NCBI GenBank assembly: GCA_009746045.1
Contig: RPFO01000154.1
Coordinates: forward strand, 3,830,281-3,894,280
Origin: Mesostigma viride
Lineage: Eukaryota > Streptophyta > Mesostigmatophyceae > Mesostigmatales > Mesostigmataceae
Length of the DNA stretch: 64,000 nt
Direction of reading: 5' to 3'
Position 1 is the first letter of the stretch. Every line of letters starts with the position of its first letter. The position numbers and the translations under genes are program-made. The notes beneath the pieces are model-generated. The model was given only the letters and a program-made list of their open reading frames with translations. It was not told the origin of the DNA and ran no database searches. Below, in pieces: positions 22,444-34,205 of this stretch.

Positions 22444-25400
22444 TCACTTTTGCCCGTGCCTCTTGCTCTCCGGGACAAAAAGCACCCACAGGACCGTCGC
22501 CATATACCCCACCGCGCCAATAAACCAACACGCCCATCCCAGCGAGAGATGCCTGGCCACGATGCCCGCGAGGAACGGCCCCAGCATGGACCCTGTGCTG
22601 GCCAAGAAACGCCACACGCCGAGGAAGATGGCCCTGCCCTGGCCGCTCGGCGCAAAGTCAGCCCCCATGGTGATCATCATGCCGCCGCTCAGCCCGTTGC
22701 CGACCCCGATGGTGACGGCTGCCAGCACGGCCATGGGCACGGCCTTGGCAAAGCCCAGCAGCGCGATACCGGTGGAGAGGATGGACATGGAGGCGATGCC
22801 CGTGGGCTTGCGGCCGTACCTGGTTGCGGGTGATGGAATCGATAGGGTGATGAGTTTAATGAGGGATAACAAGGATTATTAGGTAAAAAAGGTTTATTAG
22901 AGGCATGCAGGCAGGCTAAACCTTGCAGCCGTACCTGGTTGCCGGTGAGGGACCGATAGGGTGATGTGTATGAAAAAGAGGGGTGACGTGATTAAAGAAG
23001 GTTAAGAGGGTTATTAGATTAAGAAGGTTTACCCGAGGCATACAGGCAGGCCAAACCTTGGGGCCTTACCTTGATGCCAAGCCTGCACGCGTTGGACAGA
23101 GAGGGCCATGGGCAGAAGGGGTTGTGATTGGGGGCCATGCACAGGCAGGGGTGATGTGACGAAAGAGGGCTCACAAGGTTCATGTAAGCCACACAGGCAT
23201 GCCGCAACTTGCGAACGCACCGGCCCACAATCAGGCAGCTCTTGAAGGAGCACTCATTGTGGTTGGGTGACCAGCTATTCAACGACCCATCCAGCTACCA
23301 CCAGTCCATGCAGTAGCCACTACATGGAGCCTTATGTCTTATCATTGTGGTTGGGTGACCAGCTATTCAACGACCCATCCAGCTACCACCAGTCCATGCA
23401 GTAGCCACTACATGGAGCCTTATGTCTTATCATTGTGGTTGGGTGACCAGCTATTCAACGACCCATCCAGCTACCACCAGTCCATGCAGTAGCCACTACA
23501 TGGAGCCTTATGTCTTATCATTGTGGTTGGGTGACCAGCTATTCAACGACCCATCCAGCTACCACCAGTCCATGCAGTAGCCACTACATGGAGCCTTATG
23601 TCTTATCATTGTGGTTGGGTGACCAGCTATTCAACGACCCATCCAGCTACCACCAGTCCATGCAGTAGCCACTACATGGAGCCTTATGTCTTACAGAGGT
23701 AGTACTTTCACCGTTAGCATCATCATCGTCGCCCTAATCCATCCCACCAGCCCATGCATTAGAGGTAGAGCTACCACTGAAAGCACCGGCATCATCAACG
23801 TCATGCCTCACCCACCGGTCCATGCAGTAGAGGTGGAGCTACCACTGTGATGTGAGCACCGTCATCATCAACGTCATGCCTCACCCACCGGTCCATGCAG
23901 TAGCCTGACGGGTAAAACAGGAGCGTGTCGACCCCGAAGCTGAGCGCCGTGACCAGCCCCACTTGGCTCTTGGTCAGCCCAAGCGCGTCCGTCGCCACCA
24001 ATGGTAACAAGAAGTTCCGGCTCTGCCGCAGACACTGCAGCGCCAGCACCATGCTGCCGTACAGGAACTCCCGCCGGTGCGTCCGCAGCGTGCTGACGAG
24101 GCCAGGTGGCGGCTCCTCGCCGTCCGACCCATCCCAATCATCGTCCCCATCATACCCCCTTATGGCGCCCCCTTCCCGCACAACCCCTTCCTCAAACTCT
24201 GTAATCTCTTCCTCTGGCTGGACAATCCCCTTGTTTTGCCGTCCCATCGCCACCATCCCCTTTCGACCCGTTGATGGACGTCCCATCGCCATCCCCTTCT
24301 TGGCAGCGAGCGCAATCTCACCGCCCCCCGCCGTCGTGCCACCTGTTGACACAGGGAGAGAAGCGCTGCGCCCACCTCCAGGGACACTAATGCTCACGTC
24401 CCCCACATGGGACCCATGGTCCCCGCCAGTGCCCGTGCCATCCTGAACGGTAACCCCGGAAAACGCCGCCGGCGGCGGCGACACCGCCGCCAAGTCACCA
24501 TCGTCCAGGTCACCGTAATCAGGAAAGGCATCCCAGCCGACAAATTGGCGGGAATCCAATTCCCGCACGCCACCACCGCCAGCATAACCGTCCCCACCGC
24601 CGCCATCCCTGTCCTCGCCGCCACCATCGTCATCATCATGGTGCTCCACCACCGCAGGTCTCGTTTTGGCCCATCGGGGGAAGAGCTTGAACCCAAACCC
24701 TGCCGTGGCGGGTGGCGCGGCGCCCCTAGTGCCGTCGTGACCGTCCTTGTCACATCCGCCAGAATAAACCCCTCCCTCATCGTCGCTGGTCGAGAGGAGC
24801 GCGTACGAGGAGCGGGCCTTCTTGCTGCTGCGGAGCTTCTGGAGGCGGCCCCCAGCGTGGGCGGAGGAGCCTGGACCACCCATATTGGGCTCATGAAGCG
24901 CGGCAGGGAGGAGTTCTCCTGAGGAAGAGCCGTGCTTATCCCTAAGACCGTCACCGGTCCACAAACGGGCAAGACCTGTCCGCAATGATAGGCAGTGCTC
25001 GCCAGGGGATCGGCCCCCGCTGCTGGCCCCACGGAAGGATGTGAATGCCAGCATAAAGCCAGCCAGGAGGAGCAGGAAGGTAGTCAGGGCGAACGGAAAG
25101 CGCATGCCGAGGTGGTGGGCGAGGTAGCCTCCCGCGAGGGGGCCGAGTGTCCAGCCGCCCCGGGCGAGGCCCCCCATGATGGCGACGGCCCGGCCTCGGA
25201 TGCGGACGTCGACGTCGCCGACCAGCCCGTGGCGCGCCACGCCGAAGAGGGAGAAGCCGAGACCAACAACAACCTGGGCCGCCAGCAGAACCCACACGCT
25301 CCTGCAGACGGTGGCGACCAGCGCGCCGAGCGTCATGACGGCGCAGCCCGTCAGCACGCTGGCGTTGATGCCCAGCCGTTCCGTGACGACCCCGCACGGG

Positions 25401-25606
25401 ATGTCCGAGAGCATCTGGCCAAAAGGCCGGCCGGACACGACCGCGCCGGCGATGAAGTCATCGATGCCGCCGGCCATGGACCGAGCGTATAGTGGGAGTA
25501 CGGGGATGATAACGCCATCGCTCAATGCGAGGATAAAGGAGGGAATATAAAGAGTCCACAGGTAGGCCACGAAGGTCTGTATGACCGATGGCGGATGACC
25601 TTCCAT
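22444..25606 (-). CDS. Major facilitator superfamily transporter A, two exons
   Basis: Exons 25606-23889 and 22819-22444 (minus strand) join in phase 2 to give 697 aa. The join restores the MFS signature MDRYGRKPTG between TM8 and TM9, which fixes the donor (GTGGGT) and acceptor (ACCAG). TM1 (FVAYLWTLYIPSFILALSDG) is followed by GRPFGQMLSDIPCGVVTERL, the canonical motif-A loop after TM2, and TM6 ends near residue 195. A hydrophilic Gly/Asp-rich loop of about 320 residues (DDDDGGGEDRDGGGGDG) separates the two six-helix halves; most MFS proteins have 40-80 residues here. The last half carries GNGLSGGMMITMGADFAP. It is a membrane secondary transporter; the substrate cannot be told, and drug/proton antiporters are the nearest general type. 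It is paralogous to MFS B (43594-46652). Its start is shared in form (MEGHPPS / MEEPTPS). Confidence 0.88.
23255..23694 (-). repeat. Five identical 88-bp tandem repeats in the MFS A intron
   Basis: Five adjacent units begin at 23255, 23343, 23431, 23519 and 23607, and I see no differences between them. Each contains CACCAGTCCATGCAGTAGCC, one base different from the real exon-1 end CACCGGTCCATGCAGTAGCC at 23886-23905, so the unit seems seeded by the exon border. There are no spacers, so it is not a CRISPR array. Confidence 0.95.
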
Positions 25607-26689
25607 GATTGAGCGCCCTCCTTACATCACGTCACCATCATGTGTGGAAGCAAGGCAGTTTTTCCGAAACATTCTGATGTTTTCATGCAGCAAAACCAGT
25701 AATCTCTTGAGCGATAAAAGACGTAAGAGATGATACCGCCTGTGTGCGTCCCCATACGTCCTTCAAGCCTATGGCGAGTCATGAAACAAGGTGAATTGCC
25801 TTCCGGTAACCATTTCCGGTTGCATTGCCCAGTGATGTAGCGTTATATGGAACCCTCGGATTTCGCAACGCTTGCGAGGTGCCACTCTTTTGTAGTCAAT
25901 TCATTGCCCTGCTCGTCGATGCTGCAGTGGTAAACTCTGGTCATGTCTCAATTTTGACCAGTTTCCGCCATGGCAAGTTGCAGCCACGTGGCAGTCCTGG
26001 GTAGTGTCGAGAACTTTATAATGCTGCCTGCCGCTTGTGAACGGTCACCGTCTTGCAACTTGCAAGGTGCAGACCGTGCAGTTGCAAATTGCACTGAAGA
26101 CAGGCTGTAGACCATGACGTGTAGACCTGGACAGCAAATTACACTGAATCTTTTAGTGGTGTCCTCACTCCTCTCGAGCCTCGGGCCATGCCAATGATGC
26201 CATGCCCTGCAGGCATGTACTATTCTGGTCTGCAAGCATAAACTTCTTGCAATGGCCGCAGTGGACACTGGACACGTGCACGTGCACGCAGTGAATTACT
26301 GGCGAGTGGCGAGCGACGAGCGTACACGTAGCCAAGTCGTGACTCGTGACGCTGAATTCTGAAATTTGTCACCACCTGTACGCCCCACTAGTTTGCGGAC
26401 AGCAGTTTCCCATGGCTCCTGAGGACGCCTAGGTGCCCGCTTGGCGCCAACATCCCCATCCCGGGGAATGGGTATCCTGCCCGGCACTGCCATAAGTTTT
26501 GCAATTCCACGAGCTTCTGCCCGCCAATTAGCTACAAAGAAGTCACATTTCCTCGGCACGTGGTCGGCCGCTGGCGCTAGACGTGCGTCAAGCGCACCTC
26601 CCACTCAGTGCTTCCCGCAAAAGCAAAGTCGGGTGCATATTCACAATTCACGTTCTCCCCCACTACGATCTCTGACGACGTGTGCCGCC
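25607..26689. promoter_or_regulatory. Shared upstream region of MFS A (-) and the Nudix gene (+)
   Basis: About 1.1 kb lies between two divergently oriented start codons and must hold both promoters. I could identify no TATA box or defined regulatory motif. A palindromic GTGCACGTGCACGTGCACG lies at about 26267-26289. Confidence 0.35.
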
Positions 26690-29600
26690 ATGGGAGAAAG
26701 GCGAGAACTTTTCTTCAGTGGCATTAATGTGGACAGGAGCGCGCATTTGCGGGGAGACAAGTCATGGCTGGAAAAGGCAACCACGTCCGAGGCGTCTAAA
26801 TTTGTGCCAGTGCTAGAGGACGGGTCGTGCTTTATCACCGATGACGGCAAGGCCGTGTTACTGACGCCAAGTGAGGCATCGCGGTTACGCGGAGGTGGCG
26901 ACCACGAGCCCACATTCCTGGGCCTCGGCAACATGGAGGAGGGCTTGGTCCCTGTGTTCGCTGTCACGGTCTCTCAAGCTCTTGTAAGCTCGGGCGCCGT
27001 GGCATCATTGCTGGGCATCGCGTCCTGCGACTTGAAGAGACAGGGGTCAAGGCAAGTTTTGTAGTGTGGGGTAGTGGGGGGGAATATGGGGTAGTATGGA
27101 GAAGTATGGGATCGTAAGAGGTAGTTAAGGGATGTATGGGGCTGAATGGGGAAGTATGGGATTGTGTGGGGTAGTATGGGTTAGTATGCCTGCACGCATA
27201 ATGCATGTCCGTTGCGCGCCTCCATGTCCGCAATCATGCAATCTTACCTCCACCCGCCTGGCCGCTTTTCCGAATCCAAACGCATGGTGCACGTCTTCCG
27301 TCAGTCGTTCCTGTGGCAAAGTACCCATACTACTATAACATCTAGTTTGACTTACTCTCGCCCTTGCTTATGCCTAATTCACGAGCAGAGCAGTGCCCAT
27401 GCATGATAGCATATGCAGACTGTCGGTTCTTTTGGTGAACCATCACGGGCGAATTGAGGTTGTCTGGACTAGTGCAATGCCTATTAGGGTTGTAGTCTTC
27501 AGATTCTGGTTTTCTTGTGGTGACCCGTCACGGGCACACGGAGGTTAACATAATGGGTGAAACATTACCCAAGTGATACCAAGCCATTTCCTAACCCTGT
27601 GAGATTCTTCTCTTTTCTACTGCCATCCCGACTCTGTGCGCTCGTGCCTTGCCTGCATTTGCAGCACGGGTTGTGCGATATGCCACATCATAGTCACCAG
27701 TGTTGCTACTGCGACTTGAAACGCACTAGCCAACCTGTTTGATGAGTAACCCTTTCAACTTCTTTCCGTCTGACCCCGTCGGCAGGAATTCACAGTATTT
27801 TATAACTTGCCTCCTCACCATGGGTAGTGTGATGCTCGCCGCTCTGCGCGAAACAACATCATCTTTCTCTAGTCAGTGCCCTTCCGATAGAGAAATTGGT
27901 AGCTATGAGTTGGTGACCATGGTTGCCGATGAAGCTTTTTGTTTCAACATGGTTACGTCGCCCACTGCCAAGTAGCGACCCCTGCGTGGGGAACTGACTG
28001 TCCAGTAGCGACCAGGCAAGGCGGGCCATCAAACAGTTTCCTTTACCAGACACACACACACACACAATGAACCCCTTGCTTTCATCTAACGCAAAACCCT
28101 CCCCCTCGCCTGGTTGACACGTAACCATGCCTGGTTGCTACTCGACAGGCTGTCCCCCACACAGGCGGGCCTTCTGGCGTACGGACGCGGCATGCTCGAG
28201 TGGCGAAAGCGACAGAGATTCTGCGGCGCGTGCGGAGCCCCTACCGCGCTGCGCAGCGCAGGACACGAGCTCGCGTGCACCAGCGACAAGTGCGGCGCGG
28301 TCTTCTACCCGCGCCAGGTGAGGGCTTGAGGGGTGGGAGTAAGGGGCAAAGGGTCAAGGGCTGAAGGGGTCAGGGCTCAAGGGGGAGGGCAACTGGAGTG
28401 CAGTGGGAGAGTGTAGCTATAGCAGTGGTGTAATGTGTCGTGCGCTGCGTTCTACCCGCGGCAGGTGAGGACTAGAGGGGCAACTGAAGTTGTTGTGGGC
28501 AAGTGAAGACATAGAACTAATCTAATGCTATCGAACGCATGTGGCGGAAGTATTTGCGGTGGCATGTTCTACCCGCAGCGGGTGAGAGGGCGACGGGGGT
28601 GCCAAGTTGCGTGTCGTGTGCAAGTGCAAATATAATGCTGTTTTTTGTTAGTGGTTTATATCCTGGCCAATCGTGTGATTAAGCCATCTCAGGTTGGTTT
28701 TGGTTATTAAGTTCCCATAAACAACGTACAGGAGCATGTCTGTTTCAAAGTCCAGGGACGGTGTGTACTAATAGTGCGACTTTTGTGTGTGTCCCTAATA
28801 ACCACTTCCATGGCTGCACGTATTCTAAATACCATCCTCCTCACAATAATTCAAAGCTATAATTTCTTTCTCGAGCGGCTACCCCATCCCACGTCACACT
28901 TTTGCATGACCCCGCGGTGATCGCCCGCGTGACTCGTGCTGAGTGACGCAAGTCCTTGTGCGCGCGTGTGCACGCATGAATGTGATGTTTCCAACCGCCC
29001 CCCCCCCATCCCCTCTCGCAGGACCCCGCGGTGATCGCCCGCGTGACTAGTGGCGACCACATACTGCTCGGCCGACAGGCCAGCTGGCCCAAGGGGCGCT
29101 ACTCGTGCCTCGCGGGGTTCTGCGAGCTGGGGGAGAGCTTTGAGATGGCGGTGGCCAGGTGGGCGCTATTTACTAGGGAAATATCAAACGTCCACATCGC
29201 AGGGATGAACTGTAGTGGGTCGGGGGAAAGTTTCGGGATGGCCGTGGCGAGATGGGCGCTGATTATTTGGGAACTGTTAACCGTGTTCACTGTAAGCCTA
29301 CATGATGACAGGGTGACCCTGTTGGTTTTAGAATGATAGTTCCGGAGCATGAAACGTGCCCAATAAAGGTATAGTATAGTATAGTAAAGTATAGTATAGT
29401 ATAGTATAGTATGGTATGGTACGGTACGGTACGGTACGGTACGGTACGGTACGGTACGGTACGGTACGGTACGGTACGGTACGGTACGGTACGGTACGGT
29501 ACGGTACGGTACGGTACGGTACGGTACGGTACGGTACGGTACGGTACGGTACGGTACGGTACGGTACGGTACGGTACGGTACGGTACGGTACGGTACGGT

Positions 29601-32600
29601 ACGGTACGGTACGGTACGGTACGGTACGGTACGGTACGGTACGGTATGGTATGGTATGGTATAGTATCGCATAGTATCGCATCGCAGAGCAGAGCAGAGT
29701 AGTAGAGCAGAGCAGAGCAGAGCAGAGCAGAGCAGAGCAGAGCAGAGCAGAGCAGAGCAGAGCAGAGCAGAGCAGAGCAGAGCAGAGCAGAGCAGAGCAG
29801 AGCAGAGCAGAGCAGAGCAGAGCAGAGCAGAGCAGAGCAGAGCAGAGCAGAGCAGAGCAGAGCAGAGCAGAGCAGAGCAGAGCAGAGCAGAGCAGAGCAG
29901 AGCAGAGCAGAGCAGAGCAGAGCAGAGCAGAGCAGAGCAGAGCAGAGCAGAGCAGAGCAGAGCAGAGCAGAGCAGAGCAGAGCAGAGCAGAGCAGAGCAG
30001 AGCAGAGCAGAGCAGAGCAGAGCAGAGCAGAGCAGAGCAGAGCAGAGCAGAGCAGAGCAGAGCAGAGCAGAGCAGAGCAGAGCAGAGCAGAGCAGAGCAG
30101 AGCAGAGCAGAGCAGAGCAGAGCAGAGCAGAGCAGAGCAGAGCAGAGCAGAGCAGAGCAGAGCAGAGCAGAGCAGAGCAGAGCAGAGCAGAGCAGAGCAG
30201 AGCAGAGTATAGTATAGTATAGTATAGTATAGTATAGTATAGTATAGTATAGTATAGTATAGTATAGTATAGTATAGTATAGTATAGTATAGTATAGTAT
30301 AGTATAGTATAGTATAGTATAGTTGAGTATAGTATAGTATAGTATAGTATAGTATATACGTGGGTGGAGAATGTTGAGATGGCGATGGGGGTGTTGGTTG
30401 CTAGGGAAGTGTTACATTTTTCTCACGACAAGCATAACCGTGCCCAGTATGAGTATGAATCTGATAGGAGGTGATGGTGAGGTGTTTTGGTTGCAAGGAA
30501 AGCGTTACAATTTTCTCATGGCGAGCATAACCGTGCCCAGCATGAGTACTGCTCTGCGTTCACTTTGTGACGATGGCCAGGTATCTGTCAGTGGCACCAA
30601 TCATCATGGATTGCAATCAGGGGTGCATGCATGTTGCATACTTGTCTGCTTCTTATCACCCCAATCCAAGTAGCCGCCGTGCTCACTGTCTTATGCTCTC
30701 TGCTCTCTGTGTCCCGCGTTCCCTTTCTCCCACGTTTTTATTTTAATATTTTCCCCATCTGGTTGCCGTCCCCGACCAGGGAGGTGAAGGAGGAGTCAGG
30801 CATCATTGTGGACCCTGCTAGCATCCGGTACCGTGCCGTCCAGCCCTGGCTGTTTCCCAGCTCGGTCATGATTGGCTACTCGGCCCGTGCGGTGCCGGCA
30901 TCCGCGCCCGCCAAGCAAGGAGAGACCACGACGCCGGTGAGCCTTGCCTTTTTCCTTACCTTTCACCTGTACTTTTTTTTTGCCTTCTGCGTGCTGTCCC
31001 TACTGCATGCGCCTGTTTAAGATGAATCTGTTGTTTTGTGGAAAGGATGTGTTGTCATCATGCAGTCAAGTGGGATGGAGGCACAGGTGAGCCGTGCGTT
31101 CCCTGCATTCTGTACCCGAGAAGGTGAGCACTGAATGAAGTGAGCCGTGTCTGTTCGGAAAATTTGTATCCATGCTAAAATATTCCTTATGTTGTACATG
31201 TATGGTTCTCTTCATGCAGCCTTGTTGATTTCCAGCTGCAATCAAGTGCAGCGCGCATGGTGTGCTCACTGCATTCGTGGGATGAAGCGTAGAACGTCAA
31301 CGGGGTTCTGATGTAGGGAGCAAGTGCCAGTTCTAACTACCGGCAAAGCTGGCCAGGAGGCATAAAATGAGTGAGAAGTGTCCGGGAAACTGGTGTTATT
31401 GACTATCTTGTCCCAATGGTGAGTTCAGTTTCAACCAAGAGTCTGCAGCCAGCACTGGTCAGGTGGCAGGTTGAATCAGGTCCTGGACATCCAACACAGC
31501 CTTTCTCTGCTTTCTTCTGCTGTGAGCACCTACCTGACTTCCTGTCGGCTTCTCGCACATGGCGAGCTGGGCAGGCTCTATTTCCATTCTCCACCGCTCA
31601 CCTCCGCCACCATCAATCGATTAAGAGACTGGCATGACATTATTCTTAATAACTTACTTCTCCACCATAGGATTCTCCATCATGTATGCAGATTTCCAAC
31701 TTGACCCCCCCCCCCCCACCGCTCAACCCGCCATCCATCCTCCCTCTCACCCCCCCAGTTCCCCGGTGCAAACGGCAGCTTCTCGGGGCCAAGCTATATG
31801 CAGGAGCAGCCCCCCACACGCGGCGCCCCTGTACCGGTACCGGGGGCGCCCCAGGGCCTGCAGACCATCGCGACGACCGACGAACTGGAGGAGGCGCGGT
31901 GGTTTCACCGCGACTGGCTGCGGCACGTGCTGCTGGATGAGGGGAAGACAGCGGGCAGCCGGGAAAGGTGCGTACCGTGTGCAAGCTTTTGGGGGGTCTA
32001 TTACTGGCGCTGGTTAATTTTAGCCCTAATACTGGCCCTTTTTTCTTTTGGCCCTAATTACTGGCCCTGGTTTATTTTGGCACTAATACTGGCCCTGGTT
32101 TCTTTTGGCACTAATTACCGGCCCTGGTTTATTTTGGCACTAATACTGGCCCTGGTTTCTTTTGGCACTAATTACCGGCTCTGGTTTCTTGTGGCACTAA
32201 TACCGGCCCTGGTTTCTTTTGGCACCATGACTGGCCCTGGTTTCTGTTGGCGATTGATCGGCACCAAAAGATGTCCTGGGATGAATACTTGTTCAGAGTG
32301 CTTGTGTCGCTCCATGACATTGGTACTTGGTATTGTTGGCGCGGGCTGTGACTAGGGCACTGCGTGATGCTACGCATCTCCCAGGCAGCTTGGCGACCCA
32401 TGCTCTTTTACGTTTACCGTTTGCCTCCTACTTTTTGAATTTCAAACCGCCAAGCGCATGTCCTTCCGTGAATTTCTTTCCGATTTGATGCTTTGTAAAC
32501 CAGCACATGCAGGACCCATCCACACTCGACCACCCGTTGCCTCCGACAAATGGCAAATGGTTGTCATGTTTGCGCGTTCCTTCAAGTTTTCAAAAGCTCT

Positions 32601-33927
32601 TCCGTGACGGTAAAAGTAAACAGTTTTGCTAGTAGTAACGCTAGCTTTTCTCGTTCTTACCCTTCTGCTGCTGATCCGCTGCCACATGCTGCCAGGTTCA
32701 CCGGGCTGAACGACTCGACCCCCTTCTCCATCCCTGGGGACTACGCGATTGCGCACACGCTGATCATGGAGTGGGTGCGGGGAGATAGCGAGCGAGAGGA
32801 CAAGAAGGGGGAGGGGGCCAATCCGGTGGCGGCTGACAGCGGTAGGTAGCTTGTCAAGTTGCTGTCCATGCGATGCAGGGGTGGGGGGGAGGGGAGGCCG
32901 GGAATGGGAGGGAAGGGAAGAAGTGAGGACAGAGGTGTTATGTGCAAGGATGCGTATTGGAGATTTACTTTTTCTGTTTATCTGTTGTTTCTTTGGCCAG
33001 CTTAGCGAGTAACACCATGCATACAACAACCAACAACTTGCTCAATAACTTAAAACTTGCTTGCATAATTTGCACCTGTGTTCATTGAGAATGATAAATT
33101 ACGGAAATGAGACCGGCATGCAACATAAGGAAACTGCCCATGTCAAAAAGGAAGGAGTGTAAAGAAATCTTTTGCATATGTGTAGAATAGTCATATATAT
33201 CCCCACATCTGACTCGAGCGCAGAGATGCATGATGGCCTGCAGGATAGTATGCAAATGGTCGGGCTTTGGCATGTGCGTGGAGTCGTGATTAGGGATATG
33301 TGCGTGGAGTCGTGATTAGGGAACTGCCGTGACGCCCATGCAATGGCAGGTATGGTTGGTTCACTGTGTTGTTTCTTGATTGGTCCATATGCTAACGCAT
33401 ATCATGGCAGCTTCAGTCAGTATTATGCTACCTGTCCGCTCCTGCAGCCATCTTTCATGACCACGTGGAGAAGCACCCCTTCCCCTCGCAGCAAGCTTGA
33501 CCCTTCTCTTTAAGGGTGCCATTGCCATTTCCCCTCTTTCCCCTTTTATTGCCTTTCCCTCCCAGGTGCCCAGCCGTGGCCCGGCGCCAGCCTGCCCGTG
33601 GTGGACATCGACGTCGGCGTGTTCAAGTATGTGCACGTACGAGTGACGGACGGCAGAGGGAACTCGATCGAGCTCGTGCGTGGGGACCGACGCGCCGAAT
33701 ACCACGCCAACATCAGCGACAAGTTACAGGCGGGGATCAAGTCCGTGGGTCTGAGCGTGACGCCCCTGGGGGGCGGCCGCATGGAGCACTACCCGGACCA
33801 AGGGGTGCTGCACGTGTATGGCTTTTCGTATGCGTTCGGGCAGGCGGATCACCTCGCAGTGGCGGAGCTCGTGCGCAAGTGGCGACCATTGCTAACGTCA
33901 ATTTCAACGTCAAACGAGGGGTATTAG
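26690..33927 (+). CDS. NADH-pyrophosphatase-type Nudix hydrolase with apparent C-terminal PHPT1 (janus) domain, 7 exons
   Basis: Exons 26690-27051, 28149-28317, 29022-29158, 30780-30936, 31759-31967, 32696-32841 and 33566-33927 join in frame (1542 nt, 513 aa). The N-terminal NUDIX-like domain (about 1-120) precedes a four-Cys zinc ribbon (Cys146, 149, 164, 169). The Nudix box runs from Gly209 to Ile231 (GFCELGESFEMAVAREVKEE fits GX5EX7REUXEEXGU). VQPWLFPSS (243-251) fits the SQPWPFPxS motif of the NudC/NPY1/NUDT12 family. These enzymes split NAD(P)H, or NAD caps, to the mononucleotide. Residues about 405-513 match PHPT1: VFKYVHVRV, VRGDRRAEYHANI with the catalytic His at 440, LGGGRMEHY and HVYGFSYAFG. 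Without splicing the exon-6 donor, translation would stop at once (DSGR-stop), a normal Nudix end. The PHPT1 part could therefore be a separate gene, but exon 7 has no in-frame ATG and a strong acceptor. Intron 1 is probably GC-AG. Confidence 0.85.
29366..30356 (+). repeat. Composite pentanucleotide array in Nudix intron 3
   Basis: About 990 bp of pentamers: (TATAG)n, then (ACGGT)n at about 29419-29646, then (TATGG), a short transition containing TATCGCA, (AGAGC)n for about 500 bp (29705-30206), then (TATAG)n to 30354. Neighbouring blocks differ by one base per unit, which suggests spreading of successive point mutations. Open frames on both strands (TVPYR, GTVRY) are artefacts. Confidence 0.97.
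32010..32240 (+). repeat. Degenerate repeat in Nudix intron 5
   Basis: Repeated copies of ACTGGCCCTGGTTTC and TTTTGGCACTAATTACC alternate about every 30 bases. This is non-coding intron sequence. Confidence 0.85.
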
Positions 33928-34205
33928 TGGGAATTTTAGTTTTTTTCAGCGAGGGATCATTGAAAGAAATATAAATTAACTGAACTTGGGACAGCCGAAT
34001 CTTGGGCTCCAGGATTTATTTGTATCAATATGTATGTCACATTAATTGCTTAATAATTAAAATTAACTTAATTAGCAAGCTCCTTGCCCAACTGGAACTC
34101 GTAGGTAAATTAGAACTGCGTGGGCACCGCCTTCCCCACTCACGGGACAAGGCGGCACCCCCACCAGTCCGCTGGCAGCTTACCTTGGCCGTTCAATTGA
34201 GGATG
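33928..34205. other. 3' flank of the Nudix-PHPT1 gene
   Basis: AT-rich sequence ending in TTAATTAATTAATTGAGG, where a LINE fragment begins. No gene recognised. Confidence 0.4.

Noticed and set aside
23255-23694. CRISPR-like regular repeats
   Set aside because: The 88-bp units are directly adjacent with no unique spacers, lie in an intron of a eukaryotic gene and resemble the exon border.
25084-25550. ORFs opposite and overlapping the first half of MFS A
   Set aside because: GC-rich shadow frames; the minus-strand frame carries the MFS motifs.
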